Assembly: GCF_014647515.1 (NCBI RefSeq) | Contig: NZ_BMPI01000096.1 | Coordinates: forward strand, 1-35,950 | Reading direction: 5' to 3' | Origin: Dactylosporangium sucinum | GTDB taxonomy: Bacteria > Actinomycetota > Actinomycetes > Mycobacteriales > Micromonosporaceae | DNA: 35,950 nt | Shown: piece after piece, positions 14,873 to 22,894 of the stretch | Numbering within the stretch: position 1 is the first letter of the stretch | Layout: every line of letters begins with the position of its first letter | Notes under the pieces: generated by a model | The model's database searches: none | The model's input: only the letters and a program-made list of their open reading frames with translations | Told to the model about the DNA's origin: nothing | Program-made: the position numbers and the translations under genes

Positions 14873-14976
14873 GGTGGGGCGGGTGCCGGATGGTGCCGGG
14901 CCGGGGCCGAGCCACTGCCGAACCATGCCCGGGCCGGGTTGCCGGGGCCGACGGGGTCAGGCTGGCGCCGACCGGG

Positions 14977-15666
14977 TCAGCGGGTGGCGTACGCCAGGAG
15001 GACCGAGCCGTCCGACCCGTCCCAGTGCCCGATCAGCACCGCGGCGTCGTTGGGCCTCGGGGTGCCGCCGAGCACGTGGACTACGGCGAGGCGTGCGACG
15101 CCGGTCTCGATGACCGTTGGATCGCCGCTGACGACCTCGTGGACGGCACCGAGCGCCGAGTCGGCACCGACCGCCGACTCGGCGCCGGCTGACGAGCCGC
15201 CGTCGGCCGCCGGGCCGGCGGCGGGAACGGCGGCGGGGACGGTCGTGACCGTCATCAGGGGCTTGCGGGGCACGAGGCTGCCCTCGACCTCCAGGAACTC
15301 CTCGGCCTGCCGGGTCGTGCCGAGCAGGGCGCCGGCCAGGACGGTGGCGTAGACAGGGTCGCCACAGGCGTCATACACCCAGCGCTTGCCCAGCACCGAG
15401 TGGTCCGTCGTGCCGACCAGCCACGGCTCCGCGCCGGCCAGGGGAGCGCCCCGGTAGGTGAGCGCGACCTGGTACACCGGGCCGTCGCCGACCCGGACCA
15501 GCAGCGCCTCGATGCCGACCTCGCCGGCGGGGTCGTCGAAACGGTACGCGGCGACGCGGGCCAGGCCCTCGGTGGTCGGGTCGCGGAACCAGGCCTGGGC
15601 CGGCAGCCAGGCCGCGATGAGCTCCAGCTTCGACGGAGTGAGCTCCGCCTGGTGCAGCAATGCCAT
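14977..15666 (-). CDS. Maltokinase N-terminal cap-like domain protein
   Basis: 229 residues, soluble. Residues 1-135 resemble the cap that precedes the kinase fold in actinobacterial maltokinase (Mak): MALLHQAELTPSKLELIAAW, VAAYRFDDPAGEVGIEALLV, YQVALTYRGAPLAGAEPWLV and GTTDHSVLGKRWVYDACGDP. No kinase lobe follows, so this is a stand-alone cap protein of unknown role, perhaps in glycogen/trehalose metabolism. Residues about 143-182 are an Ala/Gly/Ser-rich insertion (PAAVPAAGPAADGGSSAGAE), followed by a conserved-looking end (GHWDGSDGSVLLAYATR). The ATG at 15666 has AGGA about 8 nt upstream. The small gene 15740-16000 lies 73 nt upstream on the same strand and may be co-transcribed. Confidence 0.8.
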   Translation of the reverse strand: MALLHQAELTPSKLELIAAWLPAQAWFRDPTTEGLARVAAYRFDDPAGEVGIEALLVRVGDGPVYQVALTYRGAPLAGAEPWLVGTTDHSVLGKRWVYDACGDPVYATVLAGALLGTTRQAEEFLEVEGSLVPRKPLMTVTTVPAAVPAAGPAADGGSSAGAESAVGADSALGAVHEVVSGDPTVIETGVARLAVVHVLGGTPRPNDAAVLIGHWDGSDGSVLLAYATR

Positions 15667-15739
15667 GCGAAGATCCTAACCAGCCCCGCGCGGCACCCGG
15701 TCGTGCCTGCCCGACGCCGCCCTCCGCGCGCGGCGGCGA

Positions 15740-16000
15740 TCACGGCACCAGCGGCTCCACAGTGGACGGCACGGGCAGCGGAAGTAGGGCCAGGGGGACC
15801 TGGTGCTGGCCGGCGTGCATGTCGCGGTCGCGCAGGCTGCCCTGCACCACGGGGCGCGGGAACGAGATCCTGACGACCCTCGGCTCGGGGATCCGGAAGA
15901 TCTGCACGGTGTCCGCCGCGACGCCGTAGCGGCCGGCGATCACCGGCGCGTCCAGGAAGGCGGGATCGGCGACCGCGGCCACCCCGAGGCGGCGGAGCAC
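15740..16000 (-). CDS. Hypothetical protein, 86 residues
   Basis: A GTG-initiated ORF upstream of the maltokinase-cap gene on the same strand. The sequence is not low-complexity: it contains DAPVIAGRYGVAADTVQIFR and RISFPRPVVQGSLRDRDMHA with balanced composition, which argues for a real protein. No signal peptide, membrane segment or known motif is visible. The start is uncertain: the first 10 residues are poorly supported and no good ribosome site precedes the GTG. I do not recognise a family. Its position suggests coupling to the cap protein. Confidence 0.5.
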   Translation of the reverse strand: MLRRLGVAAVADPAFLDAPVIAGRYGVAADTVQIFRIPEPRVVRISFPRPVVQGSLRDRDMHAGQHQVPLALLPLPVPSTVEPLVP

Positions 16001-16301
16001 CCGCTCGGCGCCGAGGGCGCGGCCTGGCGGGGCCGCGCCCTCGGCCGGCGGGGGAGCGAGGTCGGGTGTGATGCGGAGCCGTGGCCCCGCACATCGGGGC
16101 GGTGCGGCCGTGCGGGTGGGCCCGGGCGGTTGCTGCGTGCTCGTGGACGGGCGCGACGTCCGGCGGTTCTCGGCCCGGGTGGGTCGGCCCGGCCGGACGT
16201 CGTGCGGCGTGCGGCGTGCGGAACGCCGCGCGCCGCGAAGGTGCTGCCGCGTCCCTCGCCGCCAGCGCCCGCCTCGCCGTGGGGTGGTGGGTGCGGTGTG
16301 G
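16001..16301. other. Intergenic, no supported gene
   Basis: About 300 bp of very GC-rich sequence between a small minus-strand ORF and the end of the glycosidase gene. All frames read as Arg/Pro/Gly-rich. GCGGCCTGGCGGGGCCGC near 16019-16036 can form a short hairpin. Nothing else is seen. Confidence 0.6.
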
Positions 16302-18707
16302 TTACGACGTGGTGCAGGCGGTGCCGTTCAGGGTGAAGGACGCCGGGCGGGGGTTGGTGCCGGAGTACGAGCCGTTGAAGCCGATGGAGACCGAGCCGCC
16401 CGGCGGGATCGTCCCGTTCCAGGACTCGTTGCGGGCCGTGACCGCCGCGCCGGACTGGGACCAGACCGCCGACCACGACTGGGTGATGCGCTGCGTGCCC
16501 GGGAACGTGAACGCCAGGGTCCAGTCCGTGATCGCGGACGCGCCCGTGTTCTTGATGGTGATCGTGGCGCCGAAGGCCGCGCCCCAGTCGTTCACCGCAT
16601 ACGTCACGGCGCAGGACGAGCCGGTCTGGACCGGCGGGGTGGTCACCGTCACCGGGGACGAGGCGGGGCCGACCTGGCCGGCGGCGTTGACCGCCACCAC
16701 CGTGTACTGCGCGGTCGTCCCCGGCGTCAGGCCCGTCAGCTGGACCGACGTCGTGGTCGTCGTCGCGGCCAGGGCGGTGCCGCGGTAGACCCGGTAGGAC
16801 GCCGCGGGGGCGCCCGACGTCGGCGCGGTCCAGGTCAGCGTGGCCGTGGTCGAGGTGACCGCCGAGGCGACCGGCGTGCCGGGGCGGCCCGGCGCCTGGG
16901 CCGGCGGAGAGTACGACAAGCCGGCGCCGAAGGCGAACAGGGACGGCTTGCCGTCGCCGTCGTTGATCGGCTCCTGCGAGGCGGACTGCATCCAGGTCAC
17001 CGGCAGCTTGCCCGTCGGGTTGTAGTCGCCGAACAGGACGTCGGCCACGCCGGCGCCCTCCGTGCCGGGCAGCCAGGCGGCCAGCAGCGCGGACCAGTCG
17101 GGCAGCTGGGCGGCGACGTCGAGCGGGCGGCCGGAGACCAGCACCACCACGACCGGGACGCCGGAGGCCTTCAGCGTGGCGAGGGTCTGCAGGTCGGTGG
17201 CGTCGAGGCCGAGCGAGCCGGTGCGGTCGCCCTGGCCCTCCGCATACGGCGTCTCGCCGACGACCGCGATCGCCGCCGCGTAGGAGGAGTCGATGCCGGC
17301 GCCGCCCGCACTGTACGTCACCGTCGACTGCGGCGCGACCGAGCGGATGCCCTGCAGGATCGTCGTGCCGGTCGTCGTCGCGCCGCTGCCGCCCTGCCAG
17401 CTGATCGTCCAGCCGCCGCTCTGGTAGCCGATGTTGTCGGCGCTCTTGCCGGCCACGAACAGCTTCGCGCCCTTGGCGAGCGGCAGCACGCCGGAGTTCT
17501 TCAGCAGCACCTGCGACTCGCGCACGGCCTGGCGGGCGATCGCGCGGTGGGCGGAGCTGCCGACGGTCGGGGTGAGGGAGCGGTCGGCGAGCGGGCGCTC
17601 GAACAGGCCATACTCGAACTTCTTGGTCAGGATGCGGCGGTTGGCGTCGTCGATGCGCGACATCGCCACCCGACCGGCCTGCACCTCGGCCTTCAGCGTC
17701 GAGATGAACGACTTCCACTCGGTCGGGACCATGACCATGTCGATGCCGGCGTTGATCGCCCGGCGCACCTCCGACGCGGTGAACCCGGCGCCGCCCTCGA
17801 TCTGGTCGATCCCGTTCCAGTCGGAGACGACGAACCCGCCGAAGCCGAGCTCGCCCTTGAGCACCGTGGTGATGAGGTAGTCGTGGCCGTGCAGCTTCTG
17901 CCCGTTCCACGACGAGAACGACACCATCACCGAGGCGACGTTGCGGCGCACCGCCTCCTGGAACGGCGGCAGGTGGATCGCCCGCAGCTCGGCCTCGGAC
18001 AGCTGGGTGTCGCCCTGGTCGACGCCGCCGGTGGTGCCGCCGTCGCCGACGTAGTGCTTCGCGGTCGCCATGACCCCGCCACCCTGGTAGCCGTCGATGA
18101 TCGTGGCCATCGACACCGGCAGTTCCGGCTTCTCGCCGAACGACTCGTAGGTGCGGCCCCAGCGGTCGTTGCGGGCCACGCACAGGCAGGGCGAGAACGT
18201 CCAGTCGACGCCGGTGCCGGCGACCTCCTCGGCGGTCGCCTTGCCGATCTGCTGCACGAGCGCCGGGTCGCGGGTCGCGCCGAGGCCGATGTTGTGCGGG
18301 AAGATCGTGGCCCCGGCGACGTTGTTGTGGCCGTGGACGGCGTCCGCGCCGTAGACCAGCGGGATGCGCAGCGGCGTGGCGAGTGCGCCGTTCTGGAAGG
18401 TGTCGACCATGTCGGCCCACGCCGTGGGCTGGTTGGGCGACGGCGCCGAGCCGCCCCCGGACAGGATCGAGCCCAGCCGATACTGCGTGACCTCGGCCGG
18501 CGTCACCGACGCTCGCTCGGCCTGGGTCATCTGCCCGATCTTCTCGTCGAGGCTCATCCGCGACAGCAGGTCGGCCACGCGGGTCGCGACCGGCAGGCTC
18601 GGGTCGAGATAGGGCTCCGCGGCTGCCGCGGGCCGCGCGACGGAGAGCATCGCGGCGACGAGTGCGCAGGTCGCGGCGAGGGTCAGGGCGGGCTTCCAGC
18701 GGCGCAT
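16302..18707 (-). CDS. Secreted GH3 beta-glucosidase/glucan hydrolase with FnIII and CBM2
   Basis: 801 residues. Signal peptide 1-30 (cut near AAAA-EPY). The GH3 N-domain (about 35-375) contains the nucleophile Asp296 in FVVSDWNGI and the substrate-binding KHYVGDG (217-223). The GH3 C-domain (about 395-600) has VGETPYAEGQGDR, where Glu490 aligns with the barley ExoI acid/base, and a WLPGTEG loop (545-551). A fibronectin type III domain (about 607-692) links to a C-terminal CBM2 (about 697-799) with terminal Cys699/Cys798 and aromatic residues that bind cellulose. It should release glucose from beta-glucans at the plant wall. The ATG has AGGAGG 7 nt upstream. TATGGT (complement of 18740-18745) is a likely -10. 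No CebR-type box is visible. Monocistronic. Confidence 0.93.
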   Translation of the reverse strand: MRRWKPALTLAATCALVAAMLSVARPAAAAEPYLDPSLPVATRVADLLSRMSLDEKIGQMTQAERASVTPAEVTQYRLGSILSGGGSAPSPNQPTAWADMVDTFQNGALATPLRIPLVYGADAVHGHNNVAGATIFPHNIGLGATRDPALVQQIGKATAEEVAGTGVDWTFSPCLCVARNDRWGRTYESFGEKPELPVSMATIIDGYQGGGVMATAKHYVGDGGTTGGVDQGDTQLSEAELRAIHLPPFQEAVRRNVASVMVSFSSWNGQKLHGHDYLITTVLKGELGFGGFVVSDWNGIDQIEGGAGFTASEVRRAINAGIDMVMVPTEWKSFISTLKAEVQAGRVAMSRIDDANRRILTKKFEYGLFERPLADRSLTPTVGSSAHRAIARQAVRESQVLLKNSGVLPLAKGAKLFVAGKSADNIGYQSGGWTISWQGGSGATTTGTTILQGIRSVAPQSTVTYSAGGAGIDSSYAAAIAVVGETPYAEGQGDRTGSLGLDATDLQTLATLKASGVPVVVVLVSGRPLDVAAQLPDWSALLAAWLPGTEGAGVADVLFGDYNPTGKLPVTWMQSASQEPINDGDGKPSLFAFGAGLSYSPPAQAPGRPGTPVASAVTSTTATLTWTAPTSGAPAASYRVYRGTALAATTTTTSVQLTGLTPGTTAQYTVVAVNAAGQVGPASSPVTVTTPPVQTGSSCAVTYAVNDWGAAFGATITIKNTGASAITDWTLAFTFPGTQRITQSWSAVWSQSGAAVTARNESWNGTIPPGGSVSIGFNGSYSGTNPRPASFTLNGTACTTS

Positions 18708-18826
18708 CGCGGGTCCTCCTCGGACGGCGGGATACGCGGACCATAGGCGGGGGGTCCGACAAAAACCGCCGGGCCGCTGCCGCGACCGCGAACGCCCAGG
18801 TCAGGCCGGCACGGGAGGTGAAAGGT

Positions 18827-19064
18827 TCACGAAGCGCCCGCGGAGGCGGCCGCCGCCTGGCTGTTCCACATCGTGACGACCACGACGGTCTTGGGCTCGG
18901 GCACCTTGAGGAAGGAGATCCGCGGGCACGTCGAAGTGCCGCAGCCTGGCCTCCCAGGTGTCCCACCCGCGCGGCGGGGCGGCGGGCACGTAGCCGAGCG
19001 CGAGGCACCAGAACTCGGCCTGCCGCCGGGCATCGGCGCAGTCGATCGTCAGCGTCCAGGTCAT
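18827..19064 (-). pseudogene. Frameshifted VOC (glyoxalase-like) gene
   Basis: From the ATG at 19064 the frame reads MTWTLTIDCADARRQAEFWC then LALGYVPAAPPRGWDTWEARLRHFDVP, a good N-terminal half of a glyoxalase-like VOC domain. The matching continuation, PRISFLKVPEPKTV, appears only in another frame from about 18927, so a frameshift or small deletion lies near 18921-18930. After PKTV the homology stops (the usual KNRLHLDV part is missing) and a non-homologous tail leads to a stop at 18827. Its promoter seems intact: TAGACT (complement of 19071-19076) sits 6 nt before the ATG. It is divergent from an ArsR-VOC pair and shares their operator. Confidence 0.8.
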
Positions 19065-19070
19065 GCCGCG

Positions 19071-19107
19071 AGTCTACTTGATATGCAAGTGGTGACTTGC
19101 CTATGCT
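19071..19107. promoter_or_regulatory. Back-to-back leaderless promoters sharing an ArsR-type operator
   Basis: ACTTG-ATATG-CAAGT (19076-19090) is a perfect 5-bp-arm inverted repeat; another ACTTG follows at 19095. Rightward promoter: TTGATA (19078-19083), 18 nt, TATGCT (19102-19107), then 6 nt to the GTG at 19114. Leftward -10: TAGACT (complement of 19071-19076), 6 nt before the ATG at 19064. The palindrome covers the rightward -35, so a repressor there would block the arsR operon. Confidence 0.65.
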
Positions 19108-19113
19108 GGTGGC

Positions 19114-19410
19114 GTGGACGACGGTGACGTGCTGTTCAAGGCGCTTGCCGACCCGACCCGCCGGCGCATCCTCGACGAGCTGACCGAGCGCGGCGACCAG
19201 ACGCTGTTCGAGATCTGCAACCGTCTGATCGCCCGGCACGGCATCGCGTCGTCGCGGCAGGCGATCTCGCAGCACCTGGAGTTGCTCGAGGCTGCCGGGC
19301 TGGTGGTGGCGCGGCGGGAGGGGCGGTACAAGTTCCATTCCGTCGACCCGACGCCGCTCGACACGATCGTCGGGCGGTGGCTGACCCGCCGACCGAAGGA
19401 GTCCCGATGA
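19114..19410 (+). CDS. ArsR family transcriptional regulator
   Basis: 98 residues, a single winged-helix domain: FKALADPTRRRILDELTERG (8-27) and ASSRQAISQHLELLEAAGLV (about 46-65), ending VARREGRYKFHSVDPTPL. No metal-binding Cys motif (ELCVC) is present, so it belongs with the non-metal ArsR group often paired with START/AHSA1 or VOC genes. The GTG start has a -10 6 nt upstream and no ribosome site, so it is probably leaderless. Its stop overlaps the next VOC gene by 4 nt (ATGA). The palindrome over its -35 suggests autorepression. Confidence 0.9.
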   Translation: MDDGDVLFKALADPTRRRILDELTERGDQTLFEICNRLIARHGIASSRQAISQHLELLEAAGLVVARREGRYKFHSVDPTPLDTIVGRWLTRRPKESR

Positions 19411-19790
19411 AGGTCACTGTCATGTCCGTGTTCGTCGACGACCAGCCGTCCGCGCTCCGCTTCTACACCGAGGTGCTCGGCTTCGTGAAGAAGACCGAGA
19501 TCCCGATGGGGCCGGTCAGCTGGCTGACCGTGGTGTCGCCGGACCAGCCGGACGGCCCCGAGATCTCGCTCGAACCGAGCGAGCATCCGGCGGTGAAGCC
19601 GTTCCGGGACGCGCTCATCGCCGACGGCATCCCGTGGACGTCGTTCGGGGTGGACGACGTGCAGCAGGAGTACGAGCGGCTGCGGGCCCTCGGCGTCGTC
19701 TTCACGCAGGAGCCGACGGCGATGGGGCCGGTCACCACCGCGATCTTCGACGACACCTGCGGCAACCTCATCCAGATCGCGGCGCAGTGA
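19407..19790 (+). CDS. VOC family protein (glyoxalase/bleomycin resistance-like)
   Basis: 127 residues with two beta-alpha-beta-beta-beta modules: MKVTVMSVFVDDQPSALRFY and TEVLGFVKKTEIP in the first, FGVDDVQQEYERLRALGVVF and TTAIFDDTCGNLIQIAAQ in the second. The terminal DTCGNLIQI is the usual DPxGNxxxL strand that supplies a metal ligand in some members. Enzyme or binding role unknown; family members include glyoxalases, dioxygenases and antibiotic-binding proteins. Translationally coupled to arsR (ATGA overlap). A decayed VOC gene lies on the other side of the shared promoter region. Confidence 0.88.
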   Translation: MKVTVMSVFVDDQPSALRFYTEVLGFVKKTEIPMGPVSWLTVVSPDQPDGPEISLEPSEHPAVKPFRDALIADGIPWTSFGVDDVQQEYERLRALGVVFTQEPTAMGPVTTAIFDDTCGNLIQIAAQ

Positions 19791-19898
19791 CCTCCGGCTG
19801 AGCGGCCCCGGTCGCGGTCCATGATCGTGGGAAGTCGTTGCACGCCGATTGCACGCCACGGTCGGTAGCCTGCGCCCTCGGACAAGAGGGGGCGGTTC

Positions 19899-20912
19899 AT
19901 GGAGCTGGCGTGGGACACCGTCTGGAAGCGGCTCGTCGCGGCGGCCGGGGCGTTCCTGGGCGCCGGGCTGCTCGGGGTGCTCGTCGGTGGGTACACCGGG
20001 TCGTCCGCGGCCGGCGTCGTCGCGCTCGGGCCGGGGCTCGCCGGCGTCCTCTGCTGGTACCGGGCGGCATCCGCCGTCGGGCCCGCCGTGCTCAGCGGGC
20101 TGTCGGTCGTCGCCGCGGTCCACCTGATGTTCGCCGGGACGCTCGCCCCGCGCGGCTGGCTGGAGCCGGTCACGGTCGACGAGCCGCCGAACACCGCGCT
20201 GCTGTGGTGGGCGCTGCTGGTGCCGGTCGGGATCATGGGCGCCTGGCTGGTGCCGGTCTGGCGGCGGTACCGGTGGGACGCCGGCAACGGGTACAGCACC
20301 GTCGAGGTGCTCGCGGGGGCCGAGTGGCGGCGCGTGTGGTACCGCTGGACCATGGGCGTCGCCGGGCTCCTCGTGGCCGCCGCGTGGGGCGGGTTCGGCA
20401 GCGCCGTCGCCGGGGAGCCGCGGTCGATGCTCGCCGGGTTCGCCATCGCCGGCGCCGCCGTCTGGGCCGCGTCCAGCGCGGCCTTCCGGGCCGGCGTCAT
20501 CGGCGGGCTCGCGGTGTTCGTCGCCGCGCTGACGCTGTTCTTCAGCGGGGTCTACGGCCCGCGCATGCTGTGGCTGGCCGCGCACGGCACGGTCGTCGCC
20601 TGCAAGGTCGAGACCGCGGACAGCGACACCGACCGGAATCGGCGCGGCACCGTCACCACCAGGTACACCTACGAGCTGCGCTGCCCGGAGGGCCGGCCGA
20701 CGCTCAAGAGCGACGAGTCGTACCGCGTCGGCGAGGACGCGCCCGTGGTCGTCGACCGCACCGGCCTGGTCCGGCCGGTCATGCGGGACGAGCTGGTGTC
20801 GCCGGCGGCCCGGACCTGGCTGTGGATCCTGCTGATCGCGCCGTGGACGGTCCTGGCCGGGTGGACGGTGACGGCGGTGCGCCGTCGCGGCCGGGTCCTG
20901 GCCGGCGTTTGA
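19899..20912 (+). CDS. Multi-pass membrane protein with a DUF3592-like segment
   Basis: 337 residues. About eight hydrophobic helices occupy 10-225 and one more lies at 308-325. Between them, residues about 226-300 form a soluble beta-rich region (AAHGTVVACKVETAD ... TTRYTYELRCPEGRP ... GEDAPVVVDRTGLVRP) like the DUF3592 extracytoplasmic segment. Function unknown. The ATG at 19899 has GAGGGGG 7-8 nt upstream. The spacer 19791-19898 contains a direct repeat TTGCACGCC (two copies 14 nt apart near 19840-19860) and TAGCCT as a possible -10. Monocistronic. Confidence 0.75.
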   Translation: MELAWDTVWKRLVAAAGAFLGAGLLGVLVGGYTGSSAAGVVALGPGLAGVLCWYRAASAVGPAVLSGLSVVAAVHLMFAGTLAPRGWLEPVTVDEPPNTALLWWALLVPVGIMGAWLVPVWRRYRWDAGNGYSTVEVLAGAEWRRVWYRWTMGVAGLLVAAAWGGFGSAVAGEPRSMLAGFAIAGAAVWAASSAAFRAGVIGGLAVFVAALTLFFSGVYGPRMLWLAAHGTVVACKVETADSDTDRNRRGTVTTRYTYELRCPEGRPTLKSDESYRVGEDAPVVVDRTGLVRPVMRDELVSPAARTWLWILLIAPWTVLAGWTVTAVRRRGRVLAGV

Positions 20913-20981
20913 TCCGGAATCGGGCGCATCCGCCGGGCGGAGGATGGGTGTTCTTGCCGGCGGGTACTAGCGTCCGAGGTC

Positions 20982-21662
20982 ATGAGCACCGTTGCGCTGG
21001 CCGAAGAGCTGTTGCTGCTCGCCTACGACGACGAGTCGGGGAAGGCGACCGGATCGACCATCGGGCTCGATCTTGCCATGGCCGCCGCCGTGCTCGTCGA
21101 GCTGGCGCTCGCCGGGCGGGTCGTGTACGCGGACGGGATGATCATCGTCCGGGACCAGCGGCCGACCGGGCAGGCCGTCGCCGACGAGGTGCTTGGGCGG
21201 CTGGCCGCCGACACGCCCCACACGCCGGCCTCGTGGGTGCAGCGCCTGCGGCACGGGCTGCGCGACCGGCTGCTCGCCGACCTCTGCGCGCGCGGGGTGA
21301 TCTGCGACGTCGACGAGACCACGCTCGGGTTCATCCACCTGCACCGGTATCCGACGGTCGACCCGTCCGTCGAGGCCGAGGTGCGGGCGCGGCTCGGGCG
21401 GGCGCTCACCGGCGACGAGGCGCCCGACGAGCGCACCGCGGCCCTCGCGGCGCTGGTCGCGGCGGCGCGCATGGAGCCCACGCTCGCGCTGCCCGGCGGC
21501 GACGTCGCGGCCGCGCACCGGCGGCTGGAGGAGATCGGCGACGGCGCCGGGTTCGCCGGGAACGTCAGCCTCGAGGTGTCGACCGTCCGGCCGTCGGTCG
21601 CGCTGGTCGTCGGGACGCTGGTCCGCGCCATCCGGACGGCGATGGGCGCGACCAGCGGGTGA
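20982..21662 (+). CDS. GPP34 family phosphoprotein (GOLPH3-like)
   Basis: 226 residues. The N-terminus MSTVALAEELLLLAYDDESG and the following GLDLAMAAAVLVELALAGRV are the signature of the GPP34 fold, which in eukaryotes (GOLPH3/Vps74) binds phosphatidylinositol-4-phosphate and Golgi enzymes. Actinomycetes often carry several soluble members whose role is not established. The rest is helical (LRHGLRDRLLADLCARGVIC; RTAALAALVAAARMEPTLAL). A TAGCGT -10 candidate lies 8 nt upstream of the ATG, and no clear ribosome site is present. Convergent with the YcxB-like gene, 21 nt apart. Confidence 0.88.
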   Translation: MSTVALAEELLLLAYDDESGKATGSTIGLDLAMAAAVLVELALAGRVVYADGMIIVRDQRPTGQAVADEVLGRLAADTPHTPASWVQRLRHGLRDRLLADLCARGVICDVDETTLGFIHLHRYPTVDPSVEAEVRARLGRALTGDEAPDERTAALAALVAAARMEPTLALPGGDVAAAHRRLEEIGDGAGFAGNVSLEVSTVRPSVALVVGTLVRAIRTAMGATSG

Positions 21663-21683
21663 CGTTCGGCCTGACGACGAGGG

Positions 21684-22181
21684 TCAGCCGGCCAGCCAGC
21701 CCCGCGTGACCAGGAACGCGCGCAGCGCCTGCTCGTCGGACGGCGCCATGAGCCGGCGCGGGATGACCGTCGCGGCGATGCGGCCCACGTAGACCACCCA
21801 GAACTCGTCGGTCTCGAGGATCCGCGTCACGCCCTCCCAGGCGATGCCGTGGCTGTCGGCGCCGCTGCGCATCATGATGTTCTCGGTGTCGATCTCGTAA
21901 CTGCCCTCGACCGCGAGCCCGCCGGCGCGCCGCTTCGCGGAGTAGCGCATCCAGAGCGGGAACAGCATCGACAGCACGCCGACCGCGATGATCGTGCCGA
22001 AGACCGGCGACGGGTCGTAGCCGTTCTCCCGGCCGGGCAGCGGCACGAACAGCCCGCACAGGCCGAACGCGATCAGCACGAGGCCGATCGTGCGGTATTT
22101 GCGCAGGTAGAGGCCGCTCATCAGGGCCGCGACCCGCCCGGCGTAGGCGGGATCGGCGGGAATGTCGAAGCGGATGTGCAC
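21684..22181 (-). CDS. YcxB-like membrane protein
   Basis: 165 residues. Two adjacent membrane helices (about 31-49 and 60-80) are followed by a soluble C-terminal part (GSYEIDTENIMMRSGADSHG then IAWEGVTRILETDEFWVVYV, ending VIPRRLM) that fits the YcxB-like C-terminal domain: a strand, a Trp-containing turn and an F-Y-hydrophobic strand. Function unknown. I chose the GTG at 22181 (first residues HIRFDIP). Convergent with the GPP34 gene and divergent from the LUD gene. Confidence 0.72.
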   Translation of the reverse strand: MHIRFDIPADPAYAGRVAALMSGLYLRKYRTIGLVLIAFGLCGLFVPLPGRENGYDPSPVFGTIIAVGVLSMLFPLWMRYSAKRRAGGLAVEGSYEIDTENIMMRSGADSHGIAWEGVTRILETDEFWVVYVGRIAATVIPRRLMAPSDEQALRAFLVTRGWLAG

Positions 22182-22233
22182 AGGTGACGGTACCAACCGG
22201 GCCGCCTGACATTTCGCGCGCCTCCGTCGTCGG

Positions 22234-22261
22234 ACCTCCGCAACGACGTCATCGTGGAGGT
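22234..22261 (+). promoter_or_regulatory. Hairpin that would bury the LUD gene ribosome site
   Basis: ACCTCCGC (22234-22241) can pair with GTGGAGGT (22254-22261), one G-U pair among eight, leaving a 12-nt loop. The right arm is the Shine-Dalgarno GGAGGT itself, 5 nt before the ATG at 22267. If the hairpin forms, initiation is blocked; a protein, small RNA or ligand binding the loop could open it. Whether it is used is unknown. Confidence 0.45.
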
Positions 22262-22266
22262 ACAGC

Positions 22267-22878
22267 ATGACCCTCTTCTCCGAACCGGCCACCCCGACCC
22301 GGCTGGAACGCACGGCCGCCGCCCTGACGGCCAACGGCTTCGGCGCCGAGCTGCTCGACGACGCCGCCGCCGCGCGGCGCCGGGTGGGCGAGCTCATCCC
22401 GCCGGGGGCGTCGGTGTTCACCTCGGCCAGCGAGACGCTGCGGCTGTCGGGCATCGACGAGGACATCAACGCCAGCGGGCGGTACACCGCCCTGCGGCCG
22501 CGGCTGCTCGCCATGGACCGGGCCACCGAGGCCGACGAGATCCGCCGCCTGTCGGCCGGGCCGGACGTGGTCGTGGGCAGCGTCGCGGCGGTCACCGAGA
22601 CCGGCTCGCTCGTGGTCGCGTCGGCGAGCGGCAGCCAGCTGCCCGCGTACTCCGGCGGTGCCGGGCGCGCGATCTGGATCGTCGGCGCGCAGAAGCTGGT
22701 GCCGGACCTGGGCACCGCGCTGCGCCGCGTGGAGGAGCACTCGCTGCCCCTGGAGAGTGCCCGGGCCAAGGCCGTGTACGGGCAGCCGAGCGCGATCAAC
22801 CGGCTGCTCGTCCTCAACGCGGAGCTGCACCCGGGCCGCGTCACCGTGCTGCTGCTGCGGGAGGCGATCGGGTTCTGA
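22267..22878 (+). CDS. LUD domain protein (LutC/YkgG-like)
   Basis: 203 residues, a single soluble LUD domain. Recognisable parts are LTANGFGAELLDDAAAARRR, IPPGASVFTSASETLRLSGI, VVVGSVAAVTETGSLVVAS and GAGRAIWIVGAQKLVPDLG. LutC is part of the LutABC lactate-oxidation complex, but no LutA or LutB is nearby, so this is an orphan LUD protein; family members are diverse. The start has GGAGGT 5 nt upstream, which can be sequestered in a hairpin. The ankyrin gene starts 17 nt after the stop but has its own -10. Confidence 0.88.
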   Translation: MTLFSEPATPTRLERTAAALTANGFGAELLDDAAAARRRVGELIPPGASVFTSASETLRLSGIDEDINASGRYTALRPRLLAMDRATEADEIRRLSAGPDVVVGSVAAVTETGSLVVASASGSQLPAYSGGAGRAIWIVGAQKLVPDLGTALRRVEEHSLPLESARAKAVYGQPSAINRLLVLNAELHPGRVTVLLLREAIGF

Positions 22879-22894
22879 CGGTAGGCTTTGCGCC

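Noticed and set aside
14415..14915. Pro/Ala/Arg-rich minus-strand ORF over the lexA 3' region
   Set aside because: Generated by the GCCAGGC repeat and by reading lexA backwards; no independent support.
15940..19338. 1132-residue minus-strand open frame
   Set aside because: Shadow of the GH3 gene; contains scrambled Arg/Asp/Gly-rich text without GH3 motifs.
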